A program made the translations under genes and the position numbers. This document shows, one piece after another, positions 43,869 to 53,312 of a DNA stretch of 64,000 bases (the first letter of the stretch is position 1; each line of letters starts with the position of its first letter). The DNA is from Pinibacter sp031553495. GTDB taxonomy: Bacteria > Bacteroidota > Bacteroidia > Chitinophagales > Chitinophagaceae. The stretch spans positions 62,001 to 126,000 of the forward strand of contig JAVBLN010000003.1 in NCBI GenBank assembly GCA_031553495.1. Reading direction: 5' to 3'. The notes beneath the pieces are model-generated. The model worked only from the letters and a program-made list of their open reading frames with translations, did no database searches and was not told the origin of the DNA.

Positions 43869-44714
43869 ATGAAGCGAATATTGTTATTGATAATAGTATC
43901 ATTCCCTTTGTTAACTATTGCGCAGCCCTGGCATTTGACACTGTTTGGAGGCCTTTCCAATTACCAGGGCGATTTGCAAAATAAACAGTATACATTAACC
44001 GGTTCAAAAGCGGCGTTTGGAGTGGGAGTGCAATATGATTGGAATGATCACCTTTCATTTCGCGGCGGGTTTGCGTTTGGAAAGGTGGGCGCCGATGACA
44101 AAAACAGTACCGATTCATACAGAAAGGCCCGTAATCTTAATTTTGAAAGCAATATTACGGAAGGGCATCTTCTTGTTCAATATGATTTTTTGGATTTATC
44201 TAAGAAAAGGGTCAGTCCCTATGTATTTGGAGGAATTGGGGTTTATCATTTCAATCCGTTCAGTTTCGATACCACCGGCAGAAAAGTATATTTGCAGCCT
44301 CTAAGTACAGAAGGGCAGGGGCTTTCGCAATACCCGAACAGAAAAGAGTACAGCCTCACTCAGTTTACGGTTCCTATGGGTGTGGGAGTTCATTTCCGGC
44401 TTACTGATAATGTGATGCTGGCTTATGAAATGGGTTTCCGCCCGGCGTTGACCGATTATCTTGATGATGTAAGCACTACTTATGTTGATCAGAATGCGCT
44501 CCTTGCCGCAAAAGGGCCTTTGGCTGTGGAAATGTCGTATCGCGGCGGAGAGCTGAAAAACGGCGATCCTAATTATCCTCCTGATGGCCATAAAAGAGGT
44601 GGCGCGGGGGCCAAAGACTGGTATTACTTTTCCGGCTTTTCAATAATTATCGGATTAAATTCAGGTGGCGGCGGTTCAGTAAAAGGAATGGGCTGCCCGG
44701 GAAGAGTCTGGTAG
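43869..44714 (+). CDS. DUF6089-type outer-membrane beta-barrel protein
   Basis: 281 residues from ATG 43869, which gives a signal peptide (MKRILLLIIVSFPLLTIAQP). The mature part shows alternating strands starting with WHLTLFGGLSNYQGDLQNKQ, LSFRGGFAFGKVGADDKN, LVQYDFLDLSKKRVSPYVFG and MLAYEMGFRPALTDYLDDVS; it resembles the DUF6089 / OmpA-like 8-strand porin family. The C-terminal Gly-rich end (GLNSGGGGSVKGMGCPGRVW) is unusual. Function unknown. Confidence 0.78.
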   Translation: MKRILLLIIVSFPLLTIAQPWHLTLFGGLSNYQGDLQNKQYTLTGSKAAFGVGVQYDWNDHLSFRGGFAFGKVGADDKNSTDSYRKARNLNFESNITEGHLLVQYDFLDLSKKRVSPYVFGGIGVYHFNPFSFDTTGRKVYLQPLSTEGQGLSQYPNRKEYSLTQFTVPMGVGVHFRLTDNVMLAYEMGFRPALTDYLDDVSTTYVDQNALLAAKGPLAVEMSYRGGELKNGDPNYPPDGHKRGGAGAKDWYYFSGFSIIIGLNSGGGGSVKGMGCPGRVW

Positions 44715-44770
44715 TAGTTGAAAGTTGAAAATTGAAAATTGAAAGTTGAAAGTTGAAAGTTGAAAGTGCT
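44713..44770. repeat. TTGAAAGTTGAAAATTGAAA tandem tract
   Basis: About seven heptamer-like TTGAAAx units. Shorter runs occur at 15105, 25175, 44892, 47040, 49660 and 56390, often beside dispersed-repeat copies. Confidence 0.8.
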
Positions 44771-44815
44771 TTAAACAGCTATTACACTCAATACTTATTA
44801 CTCATAACTCATAAC

Positions 44816-44890
44816 TTTTATGTAACCGGCGGTAGTGCTACTATTAGGCATCGTTGTGTCACTCACTTGTACGGCAGGAATGCTATTGAG
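44816..44890 (+). repeat. Dispersed repeat copy 22 (forward)
   Basis: Close to consensus; CTATTAGGC in the left half; followed directly by a TTGAAAG tract. Confidence 0.92.
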
Positions 44891-45073
44891 TTGAAAGTTG
44901 AAAATTGAAAGTTGAAAGTGCTATTATGATAGGAGCGAAAGCTGTACTAACGCATTTTCAAATTTTCAAATTAGCACATTTTCAAATTCATTTCCACATT
45001 TCCACATTAAATTAGCCTTGCAGCACTTTTAGCAACGCTTCAATAATCTGACTTCTCTACTGCCCACTGCCCA

Positions 45074-46996
45074 CTATCTCACTATAAAAACTACTCCGCT
45101 TATAATCGGAGCGCCATTTCTTAAATTTATCACATAAGCATAACCGCCGTCTGGCAAAGCATTTCCTTTATAACTACCATCCCATACCGGCGAATATTTG
45201 CCAATCCCTGAAAAAACTTTTTGTCCAAACCTGTTATATACTTCAACAGTAGATTCCGGATAAACCTGTAATGATTCTAACCGCCAAAAATCATTTACTC
45301 CATCGTTATTTGGTGAAAATGCATTTGGTATAGTTAATTTTTTAAACACTTTTACAAACACATCGTCGGTTGCAATAGGGCAGCCATGCGCCGAGCTTAC
45401 TAGCAAGGTGTATGTGATATCAATAGACGGATTTACTGTTGGTGTCAACAAATGCTCATCAGAAATGGATGTAACCGGCCGCCATATATAACTGATATCG
45501 TCACCCGAAATTTCGCCGTTTAGTATAACACTTTGGCCGTCTAAAATCACTTTATCAGGCCCGGCATTCGCTTTGGGACTTTTCCAAACTTTTACCTCTA
45601 TATCATCGCTGACGCTGCAGTTGTCATTGGATGCCGTAACCGTATATGTAATAGTTTCATGTGGACTAGCAACAGGGTTGACTATGTTCGGATCTGATAA
45701 TGCGGTTTCCGGGCTCCATTTATAGGAAGTTGCATTTCCTGTAGCAGGTAGCATAGTAAATTCGCCATCACAAATAGATACATCTTCTCCGGCATCTATT
45801 TGAGGATAAGTATTTACTACCACATTTGTAGTACCTGTTGCAGAGCAATTATTATTATCAGTATACATTAAAGTATAGGTTCCGGCTTTGTTTGGATGAG
45901 CGCTTATTGTTGGGTTTTGAAGTGCGGATGTAAACCCGTCCGGGCCGCTCCATGTGTAGCTTTTACCGCTATTCGCTGTTAGGTTTATAATGTCATTTTC
46001 ACATACAGGACTATTACTTTGTATGCCGGTTTCAGGAATTGGGTACACATTTATGGCAACATTATTAGAAACAATTCTACAATTAGCCGAATTGATATTA
46101 CCAAATTCTGCCGCTGCCATGCGGTATAAAGTTGTGCCTTTTCCTGAAGGATTTACTGTAAGTGAAGTGGTTACTGCGCCAACAATATCAGTCCACGAGC
46201 TGCCATTATTGGCACTTTTTTGCCACTGGAAGGTTGGATTATTATAGCCTGCGGTAACTGTTGCATGCAGTGTTACCTGCGACATGTTGTCCTCACACTG
46301 ATTAATAACCGAATGATTGGTGGCTGCATCGCCGACGGTTAGCTTAGGGCCGCAGGGTGAAAATGTGATATCATCCAGGGCCAGGTCGTTTCCACAACCA
46401 CCCTTGCCGTTATTTCTTAAACGAATTACTACATTATCAACATTGGTAGGAGTGGTAAAGAGCATGGCTATCCTTTGCCACAAAGGAGTTGCGCTTTCGG
46501 TGATTACTCCTGTGTTGTGGGTAGCAAGTACAGTTCCGTTTGTTGTTTCAATAGAAAATGTAAGATCGGGTTGTACTTTATTACCCGCACATGAAGTAGG
46601 TAACAGCAAATTAATTACCCATGCTGCAAATTCGTAAGTAGTACCGCCACAAAGTCCTGTAACTTTCTGCAAATAAAAATCGCCGGGATTATAATCTGCA
46701 TTCACAATCATCATATAGCCGTTAGGATCATTAGGCGTGTGATTTGTTACTGTATGCCATGAGCTTCCATGACATCCGGATGTTAGAGAAGCAATGGTGT
46801 ATTCTCCGTCGTTTGGACATGCGGTGGTAAGATATGTATATGAAGTAACTCCGGCGGGTAAGGCCGGTCCGGGATTGCTGCCGCTGCCAAATGTAATATT
46901 TATCACAGGATCACCAAGGCTTCCCGAACATGATTGCGCATTAGCTTGAAAATAAAATGCGTAAATGAAAACAACAATAAAAAGCAATCTATGCAT
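45074..46996 (-). CDS. T9SS-secreted surface protein with Ig-like/PKD domains (gliding-motility C-terminal type)
   Basis: 640 residues. Signal peptide (MHRLLFIVVFIYAFYFQANA); N-terminal carbohydrate-binding-like part (~25-215: YEFAAWVINLLLPTSC, VVIRLRNNGKGGCGNDLALD); Ig-like repeats (SPVCENDIINLTANSGKSYT; GEDVSICDGEFTMLPATGNA; NAGPDKVILDGQSVILNGEI); and a C-terminal type B sorting domain (IPNAFSPNNDGVNDFW, VYPESTVEVYNRFGQKVF, YVINLRNGAPIISGVVFIVR), so exported by the type IX system and attached to the surface. Likely an adhesin or glycan-binding protein. Confidence 0.9.
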   Translation of the reverse strand: MHRLLFIVVFIYAFYFQANAQSCSGSLGDPVINITFGSGSNPGPALPAGVTSYTYLTTACPNDGEYTIASLTSGCHGSSWHTVTNHTPNDPNGYMMIVNADYNPGDFYLQKVTGLCGGTTYEFAAWVINLLLPTSCAGNKVQPDLTFSIETTNGTVLATHNTGVITESATPLWQRIAMLFTTPTNVDNVVIRLRNNGKGGCGNDLALDDITFSPCGPKLTVGDAATNHSVINQCEDNMSQVTLHATVTAGYNNPTFQWQKSANNGSSWTDIVGAVTTSLTVNPSGKGTTLYRMAAAEFGNINSANCRIVSNNVAINVYPIPETGIQSNSPVCENDIINLTANSGKSYTWSGPDGFTSALQNPTISAHPNKAGTYTLMYTDNNNCSATGTTNVVVNTYPQIDAGEDVSICDGEFTMLPATGNATSYKWSPETALSDPNIVNPVASPHETITYTVTASNDNCSVSDDIEVKVWKSPKANAGPDKVILDGQSVILNGEISGDDISYIWRPVTSISDEHLLTPTVNPSIDITYTLLVSSAHGCPIATDDVFVKVFKKLTIPNAFSPNNDGVNDFWRLESLQVYPESTVEVYNRFGQKVFSGIGKYSPVWDGSYKGNALPDGGYAYVINLRNGAPIISGVVFIVR

Positions 46997-47146
46997 GGTG
47001 GCAGTATAAAGACATAATGGACAAACTTACACTAAAATTAGTTGAAAGTTGAAAATTGAAAGTTGAAAGTGAGGTAGCCTAAAAACTTTTGGAAGAATAA
47101 AATTCAATAATAGGATTATACTTCGCACGGTATAAATATGCGCAGT

Positions 47147-47227
47147 TTCTTTTGGGAACCGGCGGTATTGCTACTATTAAGCATCGTTGTGTCACTCACT
47201 TGTACGGTAGTAATGCTATTGGGCGGG
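47147..47227 (+). repeat. Dispersed repeat copy 23 (forward)
   Basis: Near consensus; forms the outer end of a 541-bp composite with copy 24. Confidence 0.92.
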
Positions 47228-47606
47228 TGATGAGTGATGAGTTTTGAGTTATGGATTATGAGTGCTTTTGTTTTGGCATGCAATCAGTGATTATAGCATT
47301 CTCAATTCTCCATTTATTTCACGCTCTGCAAGGCTTGTAGCCTTGCAGCACTATACTGTTGCTTTTAGCAACATGCAAGGTGTTCTGGTACACAAGTTCA
47401 AAGAAATTTCTCGCCCGGTTGTCTGAAAATGAATTTGAAAATGTGCTAATTTGAAAATTTGAAAATGTGTTGTGATGGAATTGTTTATTAATTCGATGAT
47501 TCAATGATTCGAAACCTCTGAAGGTTTGCTTGTACCAAAACACCGGCAACCGGCCACTGGCAACCTGCAACTTGAAACTTGCAACCTGTATCTTGCAACC
47601 TGCCTC
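47228..47606. repeat. Spacer of the copy 23-24 composite
   Basis: Non-coding mosaic of smaller repeats: TGATGAGTTTTGAGTTATGG, the hairpin CTGCAAGGCT/AGCCTTGCAG (47331-47353), a GAAATTTCTCGCCCGGTTGT fragment, TTTGAAAATGTG units, ATTCGATGATTCAATGATTC, and a C-rich CAACCTGC tandem (47540-47600). Confidence 0.75.
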
Positions 47607-47687
47607 CGCTCCATAGCATTCCTACCGTACAAGTGAGTGACACAACGATGATGCCATGAAATACTACTGCCGGTACCCAAAAAAAAA
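47607..47687 (-). repeat. Dispersed repeat copy 24 (reverse)
   Basis: Outer half of the TTTCATGGC type (GATGCCATGAAATACTACTG), inner half canonical; A9 tract ends 50 bp before the UbiD-type gene. Confidence 0.92.
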
Positions 47688-47736
47688 TCTTGTAATTTGT
47701 TGTGTGCCCTAATACCTTTACGCCGAAATTTGACAC

Positions 47737-49662
47737 ATGGCATATAAAAATCAGCAAGAGTTTATACAGGCTCTGGAAAGGGCAGGCGAGCTTATTCGCA
47801 TTAAAGAGTATGTGAACCCGGTTTTGGAAATATCGGAAATTACCGACAGGATCAGCAAAAGCGGCAATGGCGGAAAAGCATTGTTGTTTGAAAATACAGG
47901 ATATGATTTTCCGGTATTAATGAATGCATATGGCAGCGAAAGACGCATGTGTATGGCGCTTGGAGTGCAACACCTTGATGATGTAGCAAAAGAAATTGAG
48001 GGTTTGTTTAAAATGTTGTCTGCTCCTAAAGAAAATATTATTGACAAATTAAAATTACTACCCAAGCTCGGTCAGTTTGCAAACTGGATGCCAAAAGTAA
48101 AAAGCGGTAAGGGTGAGTGCCAGGAAGTTATAATGACCACACCTGATATTACAAAACTTCCGGTTATTACCTGTTGGCCTAAAGATGGTGGTCCGTTTGT
48201 TACATTGCCAATTATTCATACAAAAGACCCAAATACAAACTCAAGAAATGTTGGCATGTACCGCATGCAGGTATATAGTCCCACGCTCACCGGTATGCAC
48301 TGGCATAAGCATAAAGTGAGTGCAAAACACTATACCGAATATCAAAAAGCCGGTAAAAGAATGCCGGTAGCGGTTGCGCTGGGCGGTGATCCTGCGTATG
48401 CATATTCTGCAACAGCGCCACTTCCTGAAAATGTGGATGAATACATGCTTGCAGGTTTTTTGCGCAAGAAAAAAGTAGAACTGGTAAAATGTATAACACA
48501 ACCTGAAATAGAAGTGCCTGCCGATGCGGACTTTGTTATTGAAGGTTATGTAGATCCCAATGACGAGCTTATTTGGGAAGGCCCGTTTGGAGATCACACA
48601 GGGTATTATTCTTTACCTGATTGGTATCCGCGGTTCCACATCACCGCTATTACACACAAAAAAGATGCTGTATATCCTGCTACCATTGTTGGTATTCCAC
48701 CGCAGGAAGACGCGTGGCTGGGAAAAGCTACCGAAAGAATTTTTCTGGCGCCTATTAAAATGACGATGGTTCCGGAAATAATTGATATGGATATGCCTGT
48801 AGAAGGTGTGTTTCATAACCTGGTAATAGCGCAAATTAACAAGAGCTATGCGGGCCAGGGAAAAAAAGTGATGAATGCCATGTGGGGCGCCGGGCAAATG
48901 ATGTTTAATAAAATTTTGGTATTGACTGATCAGCATGTGAAAATACAGGATTATAAAGCGCTTGCTAAATATGTGTTTAAAAATCTTGATGTGGATAATG
49001 ATGTAATTATCAGCACCGGCCCAATGGATGTGCTTGATCACAGTTGCAACAAGCTTGGTTTTGGTGGAAAGCTTTGTATAGATGGCACTCGCAAAACAGA
49101 TGAGGAAATTGAAGAAGCAAATCATCTTGTATTTGAGAATATGCAATTGGATACGGCAGCATTAATAAAAACCTTCACTGAAATTAAAAGTATAAATACA
49201 TCTTTACTGAATGATGGCATTGGGTGTATAATTGTTTCCGTTCATAAAAACAGGAAAAACCATATTAAAGATTTGCATGAACAATTATGTCGTTTTCCGG
49301 AAATGGAAGTAGTTAAAATGATCTTGTATATTGAACACACTGTTGATGCTAATGATCTTGCCACTGCGCTTTGGCGTTTTTGCAATAACCTTGATCCCAA
49401 ACGAGATGCATTGCTGATAAAAAAAGAATCAGCAACCCACGCCGGTAAAACATTTGTATGTCTTGGATTAGATGGCACTCGCAAAACAAAAGACCTCGAC
49501 GGGTTTCAACGCGACTGGCCAAATATTATTGTAGCTTCCGTTGATACTATCGCATCTGTTGATGCGAAATGGAATACTCTTGGCTTAGGCAGTTTTATTC
49601 CGTCGCCATCATTAAAATATAAATCGCAGATGTATGGAGACGAAGCAACTGTTGAGAGTTGA
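47737..49662 (+). CDS. UbiD-family decarboxylase, menaquinone-biosynthesis type
   Basis: 641 residues, the long UbiD form. EISEITDRISKSGNGGKALL, FENTGYDFPVLMNAYGSERR, CQEVIMTTPDITKLPVITCW, VALGGDPAYAYSATAPLPEN, EGPFGDHTGYYSLPDWYPRF (the catalytic E-x-P-F-G-D-H motif) and FHNLVIAQINKSYAGQ. UbiD enzymes need prenylated FMN. With mqnA at 53313 in the window, decarboxylation of a naphthoate intermediate of the futalosine pathway is the likely role; the step is inferred. A TACCTTTA -7-like box lies just upstream (~47712). Confidence 0.88.
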   Translation: MAYKNQQEFIQALERAGELIRIKEYVNPVLEISEITDRISKSGNGGKALLFENTGYDFPVLMNAYGSERRMCMALGVQHLDDVAKEIEGLFKMLSAPKENIIDKLKLLPKLGQFANWMPKVKSGKGECQEVIMTTPDITKLPVITCWPKDGGPFVTLPIIHTKDPNTNSRNVGMYRMQVYSPTLTGMHWHKHKVSAKHYTEYQKAGKRMPVAVALGGDPAYAYSATAPLPENVDEYMLAGFLRKKKVELVKCITQPEIEVPADADFVIEGYVDPNDELIWEGPFGDHTGYYSLPDWYPRFHITAITHKKDAVYPATIVGIPPQEDAWLGKATERIFLAPIKMTMVPEIIDMDMPVEGVFHNLVIAQINKSYAGQGKKVMNAMWGAGQMMFNKILVLTDQHVKIQDYKALAKYVFKNLDVDNDVIISTGPMDVLDHSCNKLGFGGKLCIDGTRKTDEEIEEANHLVFENMQLDTAALIKTFTEIKSINTSLLNDGIGCIIVSVHKNRKNHIKDLHEQLCRFPEMEVVKMILYIEHTVDANDLATALWRFCNNLDPKRDALLIKKESATHAGKTFVCLGLDGTRKTKDLDGFQRDWPNIIVASVDTIASVDAKWNTLGLGSFIPSPSLKYKSQMYGDEATVES

Positions 49663-49734
49663 AAGTTGAAAATTGAAAGTGCAAAAGGAATATGTTGATT
49701 TAAATACTTTGTCAGCTTTGAATGAAAAGTTTTT

Positions 49735-49838
49735 TAACCACAAGGGCCACAATAGAGGCACAAAGCACACAAGAGAGGTTAAATTATAACCATTCTTTGT
49801 GAACCTTGTGCCACCCATTGTGGCCCTTGTGGTTAAAA
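49735..49838. repeat. CACAAGG palindromic repeat, longest copy
   Basis: TTAACCACAAGGGCCACAAT ... CATTGTGGCCCTTGTGGTTA: 20-bp outer arms almost perfectly complementary, with CACAAAGCACACAAG inside. Could terminate the convergent UbiD-type and fabF transcripts. Confidence 0.75.
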
Positions 49839-49862
49839 AAAACTGACATCTGATTTCTCCAC

Positions 49863-51107
49863 TTACTTTTCATACTTCTTAAAAAGAGTAGTTGCGATAT
49901 GTCCGCCGAAACCGAATGTATTGCTCATTGCATAGTTCACTTCTTTTTTTACAGCATTGCCCAAAGTATAGTTAAACAGATCTGCAAATTCAGGCTCCAC
50001 CACTTCGGTGTTGATGGTTGGCGGAACCACTCCGTTTGCAATAGCATTAATACAGGCAATAGCTTCAATCGCGCCTGCTGCGCCAAGCAAATGGCCGGTC
50101 ATCGATTTAGTAGCGCTAATATGAAGTTTTTTGTTTTCGCTGAATAATCTTTTTATTGCTCTCAATTCACTCGCATCGCCTAAAGGAGTGGATGTGGCAT
50201 GAGCGTTGAGATAATCAATATCTGTTGCAGTTATACCCGCGTCGTTCAAGGCTTCTTGCATACCAAGGTAAGCGCCTTCGCCTTCAGGGTGTGTGCCTGT
50301 TAAATGATATGCGTCTCCTGTCATGCCGCCTCCGGCTACTTCCGCGATAATCGGCGCATTTCTTTGTAACGCATGTTCAAGGCTTTCCAGCACTAGCGTA
50401 CCCGCACCTTCACCCATCACAAAACCATCTCGTTTTACGTCAAATGGTCTTGATGCGTGCGTATGGTTATCATTATTGGTAGATAATGCTTTTGCCGCGT
50501 TAAAACCTCCCATACCGGAATTTGTAATAGGCGCTTCGGATCCGCCAGTAATGATCATATCGGCCTTTCCCCACTTTATGTAATTGAACGCGTCAATGAT
50601 CGCGGTATTTGAAGTTGCACATGCAGATACAGTTGTGAAGTTTACACCACGCAAGCCATATTTTATGGAAATAACACCGGAAGCAATGTCCACAATTATC
50701 TTAGGAATAAAGAATGGACTGAAATGCGGTGTGCCGTTACCGTTCACAAACTCCGCTACCTGGTTTTCAAATGTTCCAATTCCGCCATTTCCCGAGCCCC
50801 ATATAACGCCTATACGATTTTTGTTTAGTTTGTCAAAATCAATTTGTGCATTCTTTATAGCTTCTTCCGTAGCAATTAGCGCATACTGTGTGAAGAGATC
50901 GTATTTCCTGGCTTCTGACTTTTCAATAAACTGTAAAGGATCAAAATTTTTTAACTCACATGCAAATCTTGTCTTGAATTTTGAAGCATCAAATTTTGTT
51001 ATCGGGGCTGCTCCACTCACTCCATTTTCCAGTGATATACAATAGTCTTTTACATTATTTCCTATGGGTGTTAAAGCTCCCATGCCGGTAATTACAACTC
51101 TTTTCAT
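49863..51107 (-). CDS. fabF: 3-oxoacyl-[acyl-carrier-protein] synthase II
   Basis: 414 residues. VVITGMGALTPIGNNVKDYC at the start; the active-site Cys in TVSACATSNTAIIDAFNYIK (~160-180); His motifs in NAHATSTPLGDASELRAIKR and ATKSMTGHLLGAAGAIEAIA; tail NTFGFGGHIATTLF. It elongates acyl-ACP with malonyl-ACP. Full length. No acpP gene is adjacent. Confidence 0.96.
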   Translation of the reverse strand: MKRVVITGMGALTPIGNNVKDYCISLENGVSGAAPITKFDASKFKTRFACELKNFDPLQFIEKSEARKYDLFTQYALIATEEAIKNAQIDFDKLNKNRIGVIWGSGNGGIGTFENQVAEFVNGNGTPHFSPFFIPKIIVDIASGVISIKYGLRGVNFTTVSACATSNTAIIDAFNYIKWGKADMIITGGSEAPITNSGMGGFNAAKALSTNNDNHTHASRPFDVKRDGFVMGEGAGTLVLESLEHALQRNAPIIAEVAGGGMTGDAYHLTGTHPEGEGAYLGMQEALNDAGITATDIDYLNAHATSTPLGDASELRAIKRLFSENKKLHISATKSMTGHLLGAAGAIEAIACINAIANGVVPPTINTEVVEPEFADLFNYTLGNAVKKEVNYAMSNTFGFGGHIATTLFKKYEK

Positions 51108-51154
51108 GAAAACACAAGTATATTAAGTTACAATGATTTTTAAAATAACGGCGG

Positions 51155-51162
51155 CAAAAATA
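51155..51162 (-). promoter_or_regulatory. -7 promoter box of fabF
   Basis: TATTTTTG on the minus strand, 48 bp before the ATG. Confidence 0.5.
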
Positions 51163-51259
51163 GGGAAAAATTACTGCATCAAAGTGTTAAGGTGATAGTT
51201 GGTAGATTTTATGAAAGGTTTGTTTATTATACTTCAGGCTTGTATAATGTTGTGTTATA

Positions 51260-51340
51260 TTTTTTTATGGAACCGGCGGTAGTGCTACTATTAAGCATCG
51301 TTGTGTCACTCACTTGTGCTGTCGTAATTCTTTTGGGCGG
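51260..51340 (+). repeat. Dispersed repeat copy 25 (forward)
   Basis: Left half and core consensus; right half changed to GTCGTAATTCTTTTGGGC. Pairs with copy 26. Confidence 0.9.
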
Positions 51341-51740
51341 ATTGTTAGTTGTTAGTTGATTGTGTCAATTGCAATGAGATTTTCCGTCTGGTTATTGTAA
51401 GAATAATTTGCGTTGAAACTCATATGTTTTCCGTATTTCCAGGACTCGAAATGACGTGCAGGAATACTTTCAACAATTAACATACGCCTCTTATAGTTTT
51501 ATAGTTTTTGTTAATGAAATAAGCAATTATCCAATTAACAATCTCATCCGTCATTTCGAGCACGAGTTAATGATGTTGCTAAAATAAAATATCGAAACTT
51601 GAAACGAACCAAACCGTGCGAGAAATCTCAAGGGAGAAATCAGTAATCAGATGTCAGCTATCACATATGTTGTTGACAATACCTTCTTATCTGAATACGG
51701 CTTTCTGACTTTACTTTAAAACAACCTACAACTAACACCT
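51341..51740. repeat. Spacer of the copy 25-26 composite
   Basis: No gene. Contains CTCGAAATGACGTGCAGG and a GTCATTTCGAGCACG ... GCGAGAAATCTCAAG unit (51546-51635), i.e. inverted and direct members of the CGAGAAATCTC repeat family. Confidence 0.65.
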
Positions 51741-51817
51741 CGCCCAATAGAATTACTACCGTACAAGTGAGTGACACAACGATGATGATGAGAATTACTG
51801 CCGCCGGTCCCAAAAAA
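51741..51817 (-). repeat. Dispersed repeat copy 26 (reverse)
   Basis: Outer half GATGATGATGAGAATTACTG, a further half-unit type; inner half CAATAGAATTACTACCG. Confidence 0.9.
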
Positions 51818-51910
51818 ATATTGCACATGTTTTATGCCATGCCAAGTATCGGTGTGTTGGGTGGTGGCAGTGCGATGAAACACCAACTAACAATCATAAA
51901 AGTTCAATTA

Positions 51911-53251
51911 TCAGAACTTTACTCCGGTATAATTATGTGGTGTAATTTTTTTCAATTCTTTTTTTACTGCGGCGCTTACTTTTAAACCATCAATAAATTT
52001 GTGCATTACCTGTTTATTGATAGTGGCATTCCCACGAGTAAGATCTTTTAATGCTTCATATGGTTTAGGATAATTTTCACGACGCAAAATTGTTTGTATC
52101 GCTTCCGCTACTACAGCCCAATTGTTATCAAGGTCGCCGGAAATTTTTTGTTCGTTCAGCAATAGTTTTCCTAATCCTTTTTCAATAGATTTAATTGCGA
52201 TAACAGTATGAGCAAATGGAACGCCAATATTCCGCAATACAGTCGAATCCGTTAAATCCCTTTGCAAGCGCGAAATTGGAAGCTTGCTGCTAAGATGTTC
52301 AAACAACGCGTTGGCTATACCAAGATTTCCCTCCGCGTTCTCAAAATCAATCGGGTTCACTTTATGCGGCATGGCAGAAGAGCCTACTTCTCCTTTTTTT
52401 ACTTTTTGTTTGAAGTAATCCATACTCACATACGTCCACACGTCACGGCAAAAATCAATTAGAATATTGTTGATGCGTTTTATGCAATCGAAATGAGCAG
52501 CCAGGTTATCGTAGTGTTCTATTTGCGTAGTATATTGCTGTCTTTGCAGGCTCAGCCTGTTTTCAACAAAATCGTTTCCGAGCGTCACCCAGTTCTTTTT
52601 TTCGAAGGCAACATGGTGCGCATTGAAGTTGCCTGTAGCTCCGCCAAATTTTGCAGTGAAAGGAACATTAATAATTTGCTCCACCTGGTTTTGAATTCTT
52701 TCTACAAACACCATTATTTCCTTACCAAGAATGGTGGGGCTTGCAGGTTGTCCGTGTGTGCGTGCCAGCATGGGAATGTTTTTCCAGTTTTCCACCAACA
52801 CATTTAGTTCGCTATTCAGGTTCAGTATAGCAGGCAGGTATTCAATTTCCATTGCATGCTTCCATGACAGCGGAACTGCGGTATTATTTACATCCTGCGA
52901 TGTAAGACCAAAATGAACCCACTCTTTCAATTCGCCGGCATTACATTCGTCCAGCTTTGCTTTAATGAAATACTCAACAGCCTTCACATCGTGATTAGTA
53001 ATTTTTTCAGTTTCTTTAATGATTGCCGCATCTTCAATACTGAAATTTTCCGCTACCTGGCGCAAGAAGTTTTTGCTTTTTGTAGTTAGTGTAAAGAACT
53101 TTTTATCTGCCAGGAAAATGAAATATTCAATTTCTACGAATACGCGGTATTTCATTAATGCGTATTCTGAAAAATATTCATCCAGATGCTGTACCTGTTT
53201 TCTGTAGCGGCCATCAACAGGAGAGATGGCAGAAAGAGTATTTAATTCCAT
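51911..53251 (-). CDS. purB: Adenylosuccinate lyase
   Basis: 446 residues from ATG 53251 (MELNTLSAISPVDGRYRKQV), the expected start. KITNHDVKAVEYFIKAKLDE, HFGLTSQDVNNTAVPLSWKH, MLARTHGQPASPTILGKEIM and the catalytic loop GSSAMPHKVNPIDFENAEGN are fumarase/ASL-superfamily signatures of the PurB subgroup. Two steps in purine synthesis and the nucleotide cycle. purC is at 62823. Confidence 0.96.
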   Translation of the reverse strand: MELNTLSAISPVDGRYRKQVQHLDEYFSEYALMKYRVFVEIEYFIFLADKKFFTLTTKSKNFLRQVAENFSIEDAAIIKETEKITNHDVKAVEYFIKAKLDECNAGELKEWVHFGLTSQDVNNTAVPLSWKHAMEIEYLPAILNLNSELNVLVENWKNIPMLARTHGQPASPTILGKEIMVFVERIQNQVEQIINVPFTAKFGGATGNFNAHHVAFEKKNWVTLGNDFVENRLSLQRQQYTTQIEHYDNLAAHFDCIKRINNILIDFCRDVWTYVSMDYFKQKVKKGEVGSSAMPHKVNPIDFENAEGNLGIANALFEHLSSKLPISRLQRDLTDSTVLRNIGVPFAHTVIAIKSIEKGLGKLLLNEQKISGDLDNNWAVVAEAIQTILRRENYPKPYEALKDLTRGNATINKQVMHKFIDGLKVSAAVKKELKKITPHNYTGVKF

Positions 53252-53285
53252 GATTTGTTTTAAACGAAATTCTTGTAATGTGCTG

Positions 53286-53293
53286 TACATTTG
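53286..53293 (+). promoter_or_regulatory. -7 promoter box of mqnA
   Basis: TACATTTG, 19 bp before the GTG start. Confidence 0.55.
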
Positions 53294-53312
53294 CGAAATT
53301 AAATGAAACAGA

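Noticed and set aside
47319..47757. Small minus-strand frames in the spacer between copies 23 and 24
   Set aside because: They consist of translated repeat units (CQLPVAGC-like) and overlap dispersed-repeat copy 24.
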